From assembly GCA_949987565.1 (NCBI GenBank), contig OX465112.1, positions 10,804,536 through 10,868,535 of the forward strand: a stretch of 64,000 nt of DNA, read 5' to 3'. Under the pieces are notes generated by a model. It saw only the letters and a program-made list of their open reading frames with translations. It was not told where the DNA came from and made no database searches. Position 1 is the first letter of the stretch. Each line of letters opens with the position of its first letter. The DNA comes from Luidia sarsii (taxonomy: Eukaryota; Echinodermata; Asteroidea; Paxillosida; Luidiidae). Below, piece after piece: positions 1-13,174 of the stretch. The position numbers and the translations under genes were made by a program.

Positions 1-1274
1 CGCTCCTGTCGGAATTTTCACTTTTTGACCCAAAATCAGTTTTCCAAGATTTCTCTGAAAATGACTCCTCAGGTATCTGAGAACCCTCTGACACGGATCG
101 GACTTTCGGTAGACCAGTCGAAGTCATTTTTGGCCCCCTTAAAAAAACTTAAGTTTTGGCCCAATTTTGGACATGTTCGACAGGTCCGCTCCTGTCGGAA
201 TTTTCACTTTTTGACCCAAAATCAGTTTTCCCAGATTTCTTGGAAAATGACTCCTCAGGTATCTCAGAACCCTCTGACACGGATCGGACTTTCGGTAGAC
301 CAGTTGAAGTCATTTTTGGCCCCCTGAAAAAAACTTGAGTTTTGGCCCAATTTTGGACATGTTCGACAGGTCCGCTCCTGTCGGAATTTTCAGTTTTTGA
401 CCCAAAATCAGTTTTCCCAGATTTCTTGGAAAATGACTCCTCAGGTATCTGAGAACCCTCTGACACGGATCGGACTTTCGGTAGACCAGTTGAAGTCATT
501 TTTGGCCCCCTGAAAAAAACTTGAGTTTTGGCCCAATTTTGGACATGTTCGACAGGTCCGCTCCTGTCGGAATTTTCAGTTTTTGACCCAAAATCAGTTT
601 TCCAAGATTTCTTGGAAAATGACTCCTCAGGTATCTGAGAACCCTCTGACACGGATCGGACTTTCGGTAGACCAGTTGAAGTCATTTTTGGCCCCCTGAA
701 AAAAACTTGAGTTTTGGCCCAATTTTGGACATGTTCGACAGGTCCGCTCCTGTCGGAATTTTCAGTTTTTGACCCAAAATCAGTTTTCCCAGATTTCTTG
801 GAAAATGACTCCTCAGGTATCTGAGAACCCTCTGACATGGATCGGACTTTCGGTAGACCAGTTGAAGTCATTTTTGGCCCCCTGAAAAAAACTTGAGTTT
901 TGGCCCAATTTTGGACATGTTCGACAGGTCCGCTCCTGTCGGAATTTATTTAGTTTTTGACCCAAAATCAGTTTTCCCAGATTTCTTGGAAAATGACTCC
1001 TCAGGTATCTCAGAACCCTCTGACACGGATCGGACTTTGGGTAGACCAGTTGAAGTCATTTTTGGCCCCCTGAAAAAAACTTAAGTTTTGGCCCAATTTT
1101 GGACATGTTCGACAGGTCCGCTCCTGTCGGAATTTTCAGTTTTTGACCCAAAATCAGTTTTCCCAGATTTCTCTGAAAATGACTCCTCAGGTATCTGAGA
1201 ACCCTCTGACACGGATGGGACTTTCGGTAGACCAGTTGAAGTCATTTTTGGCCCCCTGAAAAAAAACTTGAGTT

Positions 1275-2393
1275 TTGGCCCAATTTTGGACATGTTCGAC
1301 AGGTCCGCTCCTGTCGGAATTTATTTAGTTTTTGACCCAAAATCAGTTTTCCCAGATTTCTTGGAAAATGACTCCTCAGGTATCTCAGAACCCTCTGACA
1401 CGGATCGGACTTTCGGTAGACTAGTTGAAGTCATTTTTGGCCCCCTGAAAAAAACTTGAGTTTTGGCCCAATTTTGGACATGTTCGACAGGTCCGCTCCT
1501 GTCGGAATTTTCAGTTTTTGACCCAAAATCAGTTTTCCCAGATTTCTCTGAAAATGACTCCTCAGGTATCTGAGAACCCTCTGACACGGATCGGACTTTC
1601 GGTAGACCAGTTGAAGTCATTTTTGGCCCCCTGAAAAAAACTTGAGTTTTGGCCCAATTTTGGACATGTTCGACAGGTCCGCTCCTGTCGGAATTTTCAG
1701 TTTTTGACCCAAAATCAGTTTTCCCAGATTTCTTGGAAAATGACTCCTCAGGTATCTCAGAACCCTCTGACACGGATCGGACTTTCGGTAGACCAGTTGA
1801 AGTCATTTTTGGCCCCCTGAAAAAAACTTAAGTTTTGGCCCAATTTTGGACATGTTCGACAGGTCCGCTCCTGTCGGAATTTTCAGTTTTTGACCCAAAA
1901 TCAGTTTTCCCAGATTTCTCTGAAAATGACTCCTCAGGTATCTGAGAACCCTCTGACACGGATGGGACTTTCGGTAGACCAGTTGAAGTCATTTTTGGCC
2001 CCCTGAAAAAAAACTTGAGTTTTGGCCCAATTTTGGACATGTTCGACAGGTCCGCTCCTGTCGGAATTTTCAGTTTTTGACCCAAAATTTGTTTTCCCAG
2101 ATTTCTTGGAAAATGACTCCTCAGGTATCTGAGAACCCTCTGACACGGATCGGACTTTCGGTAGACCAGTTGAAGTCATTTTTGGCCCCCTGAAAAAAAC
2201 TTGAGTTTTGGCCCAATTTTGGACATGTTCGACAGGTCCGCTCCTGTCGGAATTTTCACTTTTTGACCCAAAATCAGTTTTCCAAGATTTCTTGGAAAAT
2301 GACTCCTCAGGTATCTGAGAACCCTCTGACACGGATCGGACTTTCGGTAGACCAGTTGAAGTCATTTTTGGCCCCCTGAAAAAAACTTGAGTT
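1275..2393 (+). repeat. Domain I block repeated at 6308-7426
   Basis: Six monomers recur at an offset of 5033 bp: a 188-bp one with TTTATTTAG and GACTAGT, then TTTCTCTG, CTCAG, a 187-bp ATGGGAC, AAAATTTG, and CACTTTTT with CCAAGA. The downstream copy has private changes (ATCGCAC near 7183, AGTTTAAG near 7202, CCTGTCAGAA near 6720), so it looks older than the duplications of domain II. Confidence 0.7.
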
Positions 2394-2952
2394 TTGGCCC
2401 AATTTTGGACATGTTCGACAGGTCCGCTCCTGTCGGAATTTTCACTTTTTGACCCAAAATCAGTTTTCCAAGATTTCTCTGAAAATGACTCCTCAGGTAT
2501 CTGAGAACCCTCTGACACGGATCGGACTTTCGGTAGACCAGTTGAAGTCATTTTTGGCCCCCTGAAAAAAACTTAAGTTTTGGCCCAATTTTGGACATGT
2601 TCGACAGGTCCGCTCCTGTCGGAATTTTCAGTTTTTGACCCAAAATCAGTTTTCCCAGATTTCTCTGAAAATGACTCCTCAGGTATCTGAGAACCCTCTG
2701 ACACGGATGGGACTTTCGGTAGACCAGTTGAAGTCATTTTTGACCCCCTGAAAAAAAACTTGAGTTTTGGCCCAATTTTGGACATGTTCGACAGGTCCGC
2801 TCCTGTCGGAATTTTCAGTTTTTGACCCAAAATTAGTTTTCCCAGATTTCTTGGAAAATGACTCCTCAGGTATCTGAGAACCCTCTGACACGGATCGGAC
2901 TTTCGGTAGACCAGTTGAAGTCATTTTTGGCCCCCTGAAAAAAACTTGAGTT
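1835..2952 (+). repeat. Domain I block repeated at 4445-5562
   Basis: Six monomers recur at an offset of 2610 bp, starting with the 187-bp ATGGGAC monomer and AAAATTTG and ending with AAAATTAG. The downstream copy differs in details such as GAAAGAAAAC and TTTTTGACCCC at the last two monomers. Its last monomer (5377) is followed by a near-copy of itself (5564), a single-monomer tandem duplication. Confidence 0.7.
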
Positions 2953-5189
2953 TTGGCCCAATTTTGGACATGTTCGACAGGTCCGCTCCTGTCGGAATTT
3001 TCACTTTTTGACCCAAAATCAGTTTTCCAAGATTTCTCTGAAAATGACTCCTCAGGTATCTGAGAACCCTCTGACACGGATCGGACTTTCGGTAGACCAG
3101 TTGAAGTCATTTTTGGCCCCCTGAAAAAAACTTGAGTTTTGGCCCAATTTTGGACATGTTCGACAGGTCCGCTTCTGTCGGAATTTTCAGTTTTTGACCC
3201 AAAATCAGTTTTTCCAGATTTCTCTGAAAATGACTCTTCAGGTATCTGAGAACCCTCTGACACGGATCGGACTTTCGGTAGACCAGTCGAAGTCATTTTT
3301 GGCCCCCTTAAAAAAACTTAAGTTTTGGCCCAATTTTGGACATGTTCGACAGGTCCGCTCCTGTCAGAATTTTCAGTTTTTGACCCAAAATCAGTTTTCC
3401 CAGATTTCTTGGAAAATGACTCCTCAGGTATCTGAGAACCCTCTGACATGGATCGGACTTTCGGTAGACCAGTTGAAGTCATTTTTGGCCCCCTGAAAAA
3501 AACTTGAGTTTTGGCCCAATTTTGGACATGTTCGACAGGTCCGCTCCTGTCGGAATTTTCAGTTTTTGACCCAAAATCAGTTTTCCCAGATTTCTTGGAA
3601 AATGACTCCTCAGGTATCTCAGAACCCTCTGACACGGATGGGACTTTCGGTAGACCAGTTGAAGTCATTTTTGGCCCCCTGAAAAAAAACTTGAGTTTTG
3701 GCCCAATTTTGGACATGTTCGACAGGTCCGCTCCTGTCGGAATTTATTTAGTTTTTGACCCAAAATCAGTTTTCCCAGATTTCTTGGAAAATGACTCCTC
3801 AGGTATCTCAGAACCCTCTGACACGGATCGGACTTTCGGTAGACTAGTTGAAGTCATTTTTGGCCCCCTGAAAAAAACTTGAGTTTTGGCCCAATTTTGG
3901 ACATGTTCGACAGGTCCGCTCCTGTCGGAATTTTCAGTTTTTGAACCAAAATCAGTTTTCCCAGATTTCTCTGAAAATGACTCCTCAGGTATCTGAGAAC
4001 CCTCTGACACGGATCGGACTTTCGGTAGACCAGTTGAAGTCATTTTTGGCCCCCTGAAAAAAACTTGAGTTTTGGCCCAATTTTGGACATGTTCGACAGG
4101 TCCGCTCCTGTCGGAATTTTCAGTTTTTGACCCAAAATCAGTTTTCCCAGATTTCTTGGAAAATGACTCCTCAGGTATCTGAGAACCCTCTGACACGGAT
4201 CGGACTTTCGGTAGACCAGTTGAAGTCATTTTTGGCCCCCTGAAAAAAACTTAAGTTTTGGCCCAATTTTGGACATGTTCGACAGGTCCGCTCCTGTCGG
4301 AATTTTCAGTTTTTGACCCAAAATCAGTTTTCCCAGATATCTCTGAAAATGACTCCTCAGGTATCTGAGAACCCTCTGACACGGATGGGACTTTCAGTAG
4401 ACCAGTTGAAGTCATTTTTTACCCCCTGAAAGAAAACTTGAGTTTTGGCCCAATTTTGGACATGTTCGACAGGTCCGCTCCTGTCGGAATTTTCAGTTTT
4501 TGACCCAAAATCAGTTTTCCCAGATTTCTCTGAAAATGACTCCTCAGGTATCTGAGAACCCTCTGACACGGATGGGACTTTCGGTAGACCAGTTGAAGTC
4601 ATTTTTGGCCCCCTGAAAAAAAACTTGAGTTTTGGCCCAATTTTGGACATGTTCGACAGGTCCGCTCCTGTCGGAATTTTCAGTTTTTGACCCAAAATTT
4701 GTTTTCCCAGATTTCTTGGAAAATGACTCCTCAGGTATCTGAGAACCCTCTGACACGGATCGGACTTTCGGTAGACCAGTTGAAGTCATTTTTGGCCCCC
4801 TGAAAAAAACTTGAGTTTTGGCCCAATTTTGGACATGTTCGACAGGTCCGCTCCTGTCGGAATTTTCACTTTTTGACCCAAAATCAGTTTTCCAAGATTT
4901 CTTGGAAAATGACTCCTCAGGTATCTGAGAACCCTCTGACACGGATCGGACTTTCGGTAGACCAGTTGAAGTCATTTTTGGCCCCCTGAAAAAAACTTGA
5001 GTTTTGGCCCAATTTTGGACATGTTCGACAGGTCCGCTCCTGTCGGAATTTTCACTTTTTGACCCAAAATCAGTTTTCCAAGATTTCTCTGAAAATGACT
5101 CCTCAGGTATCTGAGAACCCTCTGACACGGATCGGACTTTCGGTAGACCAGTTGAAGTCATTTTTGGCCCCCTGAAAAAAACTTAAGTT

Positions 5190-6121
5190 TTGGCCCAATT
5201 TTGGACATGTTCGACAGGTCCGCTCCTGTCGGAATTTTCAGTTTTTGACCCAAAATCAGTTTTCCCAGATTTCTCTGAAAATGACTCCTCAGGTATCTGA
5301 GAACCCTCTGACACGGATGGGACTTTCGGTAGACCAGTTGAAGTCATTTTTGACCCCCTGAAAGAAAACTTGAGTTTTGGCCCAATTTTGGACATGTTCG
5401 ACAGGTCCGCTCCTGTCGGAATTTTCAGTTTTTGACCCAAAATTAGTTTTCCCAGATTTCTTGGAAAATGACTCCTCAGGTATCTGAGAACCCTCTGACA
5501 CGGATCGGACTTTCGGTAGACCAGTTGAAGTCATTTTTGACCCCCTGAAAAAAAACTTGAGTTTTGGCCCAATTTTGGACATGTTCGACAGGTCCGCTCC
5601 TGTCGGAATTTTCAGTTTTTGACCCAAAATTAGTTTTCCCAGATTTCTTGGAAAATGACTCCTCAGGTATCTGAGAACCCTCTGACACGGATCGGACTTT
5701 CGGTAGACCAGTTGAAGTCATTTTTGGCCCCCTGAAAAAAACTTGAGTTTTGGCCCAATTTTGGACATGTTCGACAGGTCCGCTCCTGTCGGAATTTTCA
5801 CTTTTTGACCCAAAATCAGTTTTCCAAGATTTCTCTGAAAATGACTCCTCAGGTATCTGAGAACCCTCTGACACGGATCGGACTTTCGGTAGACCAGTTG
5901 AAGTCATTTTTGGCCCCCTGAAAAAAACTTAAGTTTTGGCCCAATTTTGGACATGTTCGACAGGTCCGCTTCTGTCGGAATTTTCAGTTTTTGACCCAAA
6001 ATCAGTTTTTCCAGATTTCTCTGAAAATGACTCTTCAGGTATCTGAGAACCCTCTGACACGGATCGGACTTTCGGTAGACCAGTCGAAGTCATTTTTGGC
6101 CCCCTTAAAAAAACTTAAGTT
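5190..6121 (+). repeat. Domain I block repeated at 8334-9265
   Basis: Five monomers recur at an offset of 3144 bp: ATGGGAC with GAAAGAAAAC, two AAAATTAG monomers, a CACTTTTT/CCAAGA monomer, and an N-type monomer with CGCTTCTGTC, CAGTCGAAG and CCCTTAAAA. The doubled AAAATTAG monomer is in both copies, so that doubling came before this duplication. Downstream the offset changes to 3330 bp because one more monomer (9266) is present. Confidence 0.72.
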
Positions 6122-8172
6122 TTGGCCCAATTTTGGACATGTTCGACAGGTCCGCTCCTGTCGGAATTTTCAGTTTTTGACCCAAAATCAGTTTTCCCAG
6201 ATTTCTTGGAAAATGACTCCTCAGGTATCTCAGAACCTTCTGACACGGATCGGACTTTGGGTAGACCAGTTGAAGTCATTTTTGGCCCCCTGAAAAAAAC
6301 TTAAGTTTTGGCCCAATTTTGGACATGTTCGACAGGTCCGCTCCTGTCGGAATTTATTTAGTTTTTGACCCAAAATCAGTTTTCCCAGATTTCTTGGAAA
6401 ATGACTCCTCAGGTATCTCAGAACCCTCTGACACGGATCGGACTTTCGGTAGACTAGTTGAAGTCATTTTTGGCCCCCTGAAAAAAACTTGAGTTTTGGC
6501 CCAATTTTGGACATGTTCGACAGGTCCGCTCCTGTCGGAATTTTCAGTTTTTGACCCAAAATCAGTTTTCCCAGATTTCTCTGAAAATGACTCCTCAGGT
6601 ATCTGAGAACCCTCTGACACGGATCGGACTTTCGGTAGACCAGTTGAAGTCATTTTTGGCCCCCTGAAAAAAACTTGAGTTTTGGCCCAATTTTGGACAT
6701 GTTCGACAGGTCCGCTCCTGTCAGAATTTTCAGTTTTTGACCCAAAATCAGTTTTCCCAGATTTCTTGGAAAATGACTCCTCAGGTATCTCAGAACCCTC
6801 TGACACGGATCGGACTTTCGGTAGACCAGTTGAAGTCATTTTTGGCCCCCTGAAAAAAACTTAAGTTTTGGCCCAATTTTGGACATGTTCGACAGGTCCG
6901 CTCCTGTCGGAATTTTCAGTTTTTGACCCAAAATCAGTTTTCCCAGATTTCTCTGAAAATGACTCCTCAGGTATCTGAGAACCCTCTGACACGGATGGGA
7001 CTTTCGGTAGACCAGTTGAAGTCATTTTTGGCCCCCTGAAAAAAAACTTGAGTTTTGGCCCAATTTTGGACATGTTCGACAGGTCCGCTCCTGTCGGAAT
7101 TTTCAGTTTTTGACCCAAAATTTGTTTTCCCAGATTTCTTGGAAAATGACTCCTCAGGTATCTGAGAACCCTCTGACACGGATCGCACTTTCGGTAGACC
7201 AGTTTAAGTCATTTTTGGCCCCCTGAAAAAAACTTGAGTTTTGGCCCAATTTTGGACATGTTCGACAGGTCCGCTCCTGTCGGAATTTTCACTTTTTGAC
7301 CCAAAATCAGTTTTCCAAGATTTCTTGGAAAATGACTCCTCAGGTATCTGAGAACCCTCTGACACGGATCGGACTTTCGGTAGACCAGTTGAAGTCATTT
7401 TTGGCCCCCTGAAAAAAACTTGAGTTTTGGCCCAATTTTGGACATGTTCGACAGGTCCGCTCCTGTCGGAATTTTCACTTTTTGACCCAAAATCAGTTTT
7501 CCAAGATTTCTCTGAAAATGACTCCTCAGGTATCTGAGAACCCTCTGACACGGATCGGACTTTCGGTAGACCAGTTGAAGTCATTTTTGACCCCCTGAAA
7601 GAAAACTTGAGTTTTGGCCCAATTTTGGACATGTTCGACAGGTCCGCTCCTGTCGGAATTTTCAGTTTTTGACCCAAAATCAGTTTTCCCAGATTTCTCT
7701 GAAAATGACTCCTCAGGTATCTGAGAACCCTCTGACACGGATGGGACTTTCTGTAGACCAGTTGAAGTCATTTTTGGCCCCCTGAAAAAAAACTTGAGTT
7801 TTGGCCCAATTTTGGACATGTTCGACAGGTCCGCTCCTGTCGGAATTTTCAGTTTTTGACCCAAAATTTGTTTTCCCAGATTTCTTGGAAAATGACTCCT
7901 CAGGTATCTGAGAACCCTCTGACACGGATCGGACTTTCGGTAGACCAGTTGAAGTCATTTTTGGCCCCCTGAAAAAAACTTGAGTTTTGGCCCAATTTTG
8001 GACATGTTCGACAGGTCCGCTCCTGTCGGAATTTTCACTTTTTGACCCAAAATCAGTTTTCCAAGATTTCTTGGAAAATGACTCCTCAGGTATCTGAGAA
8101 CCCTCTGACACGGATCGGACTTTCGGTAGACCAGTTGAAGTCATTTTTGGCCCCCTGAAAAAAACTTGAGTT

Positions 8173-8333
8173 TTGGTCCGCTCCTGTCGGAATTTTCACT
8201 TTTTGACCCAAAATCAGTTTTCCAAGATTTCTCTGAAAATGACTCCTCAGGTATCTGAGAACCCTCTGACACGGATCGGACTTTCGGTAGACCAGTTGAA
8301 GTCATTTTTGGCCCCCTGAAAAAAACTTAAGTT
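8173..8333 (+). repeat. 161-bp monomer with a 25-bp internal deletion
   Basis: The monomer reads GTTTTGGTCCGCTCC: the 25 bases from CCCAATTTTGG through GACAGG are absent. The deletion removes most of the otherwise invariant block and the left arm of the dyad. GG is present at both edges of the deleted segment, consistent with a 2-bp microhomology join. It is the only large deletion inside a monomer in the window. Confidence 0.92.
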
Positions 8334-10198
8334 TTGGCCCAATTTTGGACATGTTCGACAGGTCCGCTCCTGTCGGAATTTTCAGTTTTTGACCCAAAAT
8401 CAGTTTTCCCAGATTTCTCTGAAAATGACTCCTCAGGTATCTGAGAACCCTCTGACACGGATGGGACTTTCAGTAGACCAGTTGAAGTCATTTTTGACCC
8501 CCTGAAAGAAAACTTGAGTTTTGGCCCAATTTTGGACATGTTCGACAGGTCCGCTCCTGTCGGAATTTTCAGTTTTTGACCCAAAATTAGTTTTCCCAGA
8601 TTTCTTGGAAAATGACTCCTCAGGTATCTGAGAACCCTCTGACACGGATCGGACTTTCGGTAGACCAGTTGAAGTCATTTTTGACCCCCTGAAAAAAAAC
8701 TTGAGTTTTGGCCCAATTTTGGACATGTTCGACAGGTCCGCTCCTGTCGGAATTTTCAGTTTTTGACCCAAAATTAGTTTTCCCAGATTTCTTGGAAAAT
8801 GACTCCTCAGGTATCTGAGAACCCTCTGACACGGATCGGACTTTCGGTAGACCAGTTGAAGTCATTTTTGGTCCCCTGAAAAAAACTTGAGTTTTGGCCC
8901 AATTTTGGACATGTTCGACAGGTCCGCTCCTGTCGGAATTTTCACTTTTTGACCCAAAATCAGTTTTCCAAGATTTCTCTGAAAATGACTCCTCAGGTAT
9001 CTGAGAACCCTCTGACACGGATCGGACTTTCGGTAGACCAGTTGAAGTCATTTTTGGCCCCCTGAAAAAAACTTAAGTTTTGGCCCAATTTTGGACATGT
9101 TCGACAGGTCCGCTTCTGTCGGAATTTTCAGTTTTTGACCCAAAATCAGTTTTTCCAGATTTCTCTGAAAATGACTCTTCAGGTATCTGAGAACCCTCTG
9201 ACACGGATCGGACTTTCGGTAGACCAGTCGAAGTCATTTTTGGCCCCCTTAAAAAAACTTAAGTTTTGGCCCAATTTTGGACATGTTCGACAGGTCCGCT
9301 CCTGTCAGAATTTTCAGTTTTTGACCCAAAATCAGTTTTCCCAGATTTCTTGGAAAATGACTCCTCAGGTATCTGAGAACCCTCTGACATGGATCGGACT
9401 TTCGGTAGACCAGTTGAAGTCATTTTTGGCCCCCTGAAAAAAACTTGAGTTTTGGCCCACTTTTGGACATGTTCGACAGGTCCGCTCCTGTCGGAATTTT
9501 CAGTTTTTGACCCAAAATCAGTTTTCCCAGATTTCTTGGAAAATGACTCCTCAGGTATCTCAGAACCTTCTGACACGGATCGGACTTTGGGTAGACCAGT
9601 TGAAGTCATTTTTGGCCCCCTGAAAAAAACTTAAGTTTTGGCCCAATTTTGGACATGTTCGACAGGTCCGCTCCTGTCGGAATTTATTTAGTTTTTGACC
9701 CAAAATCAGTTTTCCCAGATTTCTTGGAAAATGACTCCTCAGGTATCTCAGAACCCTCTGACACGGATCGGACTTTCGGTAGACTAGTTGAAGTCATTTT
9801 TGGCCCCCTGAAAAAAACTTGAGTTTTGGCCCAATTTTGGACATGTTCGACAGGTCCGCTCCTGTCGGAATTTTCAGTTTTTGACCCAAAATCAGTTTTC
9901 CCAGATTTCTCTGAAAATGACTCCTCAGGTATCTGAGAACCCTCTGACACGGATGGGACTTTCGGTAGACCAGTTGAAGTCATTTTTGACCCCCTGAAAG
10001 AAAACTTGAGTTTTGGCCCAATTTTGGACATGTTCGACAGGTCCGCTCCTGTCGGAATTTTCAGTTTTTGACCCAAAATTAGTTTTCCCAGATTTCTTGG
10101 AAAATGACTCCTCAGGTATCTGAGAACCCTCTGACACGGATCGGACTTTCGGTAGACCAGTTGAAGTCATTTTTGGCCCCCTGAAAAAAACTTGAGTT

Positions 10199-13174
10199 TT
10201 GGCCCAATTTTGGACATGTTCGACAGGTCCGCTCCTGTCGGAATTTTCACTTTTTGACCCAAAATCAGTTTTCCAAGATTTCTCTGAAAATGACTCCTCG
10301 GGTATCTGAGAACCCTCTGACACGGATCGGACTTTCGGTAGACCAGTTGAAGTCATTTTTGGCCCCCTGAAAAAAACTTAAGTTTTGGCCCAATTTTGGA
10401 CATGTTCGACAGGTCCGCTCCTGTCGGAATTTTCAGTTTTTGACCCAAAATCAGTTTTTCCAGATTTCTCTGAAAATGACTCTTCAGGTATCTGAGAACC
10501 CTCTGACACGGATCGGACTTTCGGTAGACCAGTCGAAGTCATTTTTGGCCCCCTTAAAAAAACTTAAGTTTTGGCCCAATTTTGGACATGTTCGACAGGT
10601 CCGCTCCTGTCAGAATTTTCAGTTTTTGACCCAAAATCAGTTTTCCCAGATTTCTTGGAAAATGACTCCTCAGGTATCTCAGAACCCTCTGACACGGATC
10701 GGACTTTCGGTAGACCAGTTGAAGTCATTTTTGGCCCCCTGAAAAAAACTTGAGTTTTGGCCCAATTTTGGACATGTTCGACAGGTCCGCTCCTGTCGGA
10801 ATTTTCAGTTTTTGACCCAAAATCAGTTTTCCCTGATTTCTTGGAAAATGACTCTTCAGGTATCTGAGAACCCTCTGACACGGATCGGACTTTCGGTTGA
10901 CCAGTTGAAGTCATTTTTGGCCCCCTGAAAAAAACTTGAGTTTTGGCCCAATTTTGGACATGTTCGACAGGTCCGCTCCTGTCGGAATTTTCAGTTTTTG
11001 ACCCAAAATCAGTTTTCCCAGATTTGTTGGAAAATGACTCCTCAGGTATCTCAGAACCCTCTGACACAGATCTGACTTTCGGTAGACCAGTTGAAGTCAT
11101 TTTTGGCCCCCTGAAAAAAACTTAAGTTTTGGCCCAATTTTGGACATGTTCGACAGGTCCGCTCCTGTCGGAATTTTCAGTTTTTGACCCAAAATCAGTT
11201 TTCCCAGATTTCTTGGAAAATGACTCCTCAGGTATCTGAGAACCCTCTGACACGGATCGGATTTTCGGTAGACCAGTTGAAGTCATTTTTGGCCCCCTGA
11301 AAAAAACTTGAGTTTTGGCCCAATTTTGGACATGTTCGACAGGTCCGCTCCTGTCGGAATTTTCAGTTTTTGACCCGAAATCAGTTTTCCCAGATTTCTT
11401 GGAAAATGACTCCTCAGGTATCTCAGAACCCTCTGACACGGATGGGACTTTCGGTAGACTAGTTGAAGTCATTTTTGGCCCCCTGAAAAAAACTTGAGTT
11501 TTGGCCCAATTTTGGACATGTTCGACAGGTCCGCTCCTGTCGGAATTTTCAGTTTTTGACCCAAAATCAGTTTTCCCAGATTTCTCTGAAAATGACTCCT
11601 CAGGTATCTGAGAACCCTCTGACACGGATCGGACTTTCGGTAGACCAGTTGAAGTCATTTTTGGCCCCCTGAAAAAAACTTGAGTTTTGGCCCAATTTTG
11701 GACATGTTCGACAGGTCCGCTCCTGTCGGAATTTTCACTTTTTGACCCAAAATCAGTTTTCCAAGATTTCTCTGAAAATGACTCCTCGGGTATCTGAGAA
11801 CCCTCTGACACGGATCGGACTTTCGGTAGACCAGTTGAAGTCATTTTTGGCCCCCTGAAAAAAACTTAAGTTTTGGCCCAATTTTGGACATGTTCGACAG
11901 GTCCGCTCCTGTCGGAATTTTCAGTTTTTGACCCAAAATCAGTTTTTCCAGATTTCTCTGAAAATGACTCTTCAGGTATCTGAGAACCCTCTGACACGGA
12001 TCGGACTTTCGGTAGACCAGTCGAAGTCATTTTTGGCCCCCTTAAAAAAACTTAAGTTTTGGCCCAATTTTGGACATGTTCGACAGGTCCGCTCCTGTCA
12101 GAATTTTCAGTTTTTGACCCAAAATCAGTTTTCCCAGATTTCTTGGAAAATGACTCCTCAGGTATCTCAGAACCCTCTGACACGGATCGGACTTTCGGTA
12201 GACCAGTTGAAGTCATTTTTGGCCCCCTGAAAAAAACTTGAGTTTTGGCCCAATTTTGGACATGTTCGACAGGTCCGCTCCTGTCGGAATTTTCAGTTTT
12301 TGACCCAAAATCAGTTTTCCCTGATTTCTTGGAAAATGACTCTTCAGGTATCTGAGAACCCTCTGACACGGATCGGACTTTCGGTTGACCAGTTGAAGTC
12401 ATTTTTGGCCCCCTGAAAAAAACTTGAGTTTTGGCCCAATTTTGGACATGTTCGACAGGTCCGCTCCTGTCGGAATTTTCAGTTTTTGACCCAAAATCAG
12501 TTTTCCCAGATTTGTTGGAAAATGACTCCTCAGGTATCTCAGAACCCTCTGACACAGATCTGACTTTCGGTAGACCAGTTGAAGTCATTTTTGGCCCCCT
12601 GAAAAAAACTTAAGTTTTGGCCCAATTTTGGACATGTTCGACAGGTCCGCTCCTGTCGGAATTTTCAGTTTTTGACCCAAAATCAGTTTTCCCAGATTTC
12701 TTGGAAAATGACTCCTCAGGTATCTGAGAACCCTCTGACACGGATCGGATTTTCGGTAGACCAGTTGAAGTCATTTTTGGCCCCCTGAAAAAAACTTGAG
12801 TTTTGGCCCAATTTTGGACATGTTCGACAGGTCCGCTCCTGTCGGAATTTTCAGTTTTTGACCCGAAATCAGTTTTCCCAGATTTCTTGGAAAATGACTC
12901 CTCAGGTATCTCAGAACCCTCTGACACGGATGGGACTTTCGGTAGACTAGTTGAAGTCATTTTTGGCCCCCTGAAAAAAACTTGAGTTTTGGCCCAATTT
13001 TGGACATGTTCGACAGGTCCGCTCCTGTCGGAATTTTCAGTTTTTGACCCAAAATCAGTTTTCCCAGATTTCTCTGAAAATGACTCCTCAGGTATCTGAG
13101 AACCCTCTGACACGGATCGGACTTTCGGTAGACCAGTTGAAGTCATTTTTGGCCCCCTGAAAAAAACTTGAGTT
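10199..13174 (+). repeat. Tandem duplication, 2 x 1488 bp (8 monomers)
   Basis: The unit M-N-A-B-C-D-E-F occurs at 10199-11686 and immediately again at 11687-13174. Two private marks prove the copies are related: CTCCTCGGGTATC in M (near 10297 and 11785) and TTCGGTTGACC in B (near 10894 and 12382). N still has the domain-I tail (CAGTCGAAG, CCCTTAAAA). The next monomer, 13175, is G instead of M, so the second copy rejoins the normal HOR order there. Confidence 0.85.

Larger units (their letters stand above)
1..10198 (+). repeat. Domain I: irregular satellite block
   Basis: This block has 54 complete monomers and a partial first one. Its variants are mostly private: TTTATTTAG in place of TTTTCAG (188-bp monomers), CCAAGA at 75-80 with CACTTTTT before it, AAAATTAG or AAAATTTG, TTTTTGACCCC, GAAAGAAAAC, and TTTGGGTAG. 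A loose multi-monomer order recurs: an ATGGGAC 187-mer, an AAAATTTG monomer, one or two CAC/CCAAGA monomers, then another ATGGGAC monomer and an AAAATTAG monomer. Unit lengths vary and indels are common (14 monomers of 187 bp, five of 188, one of 161). The mix suggests an older or peripheral part of the array that has been less homogenised; that reading is inference. Confidence 0.8.
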
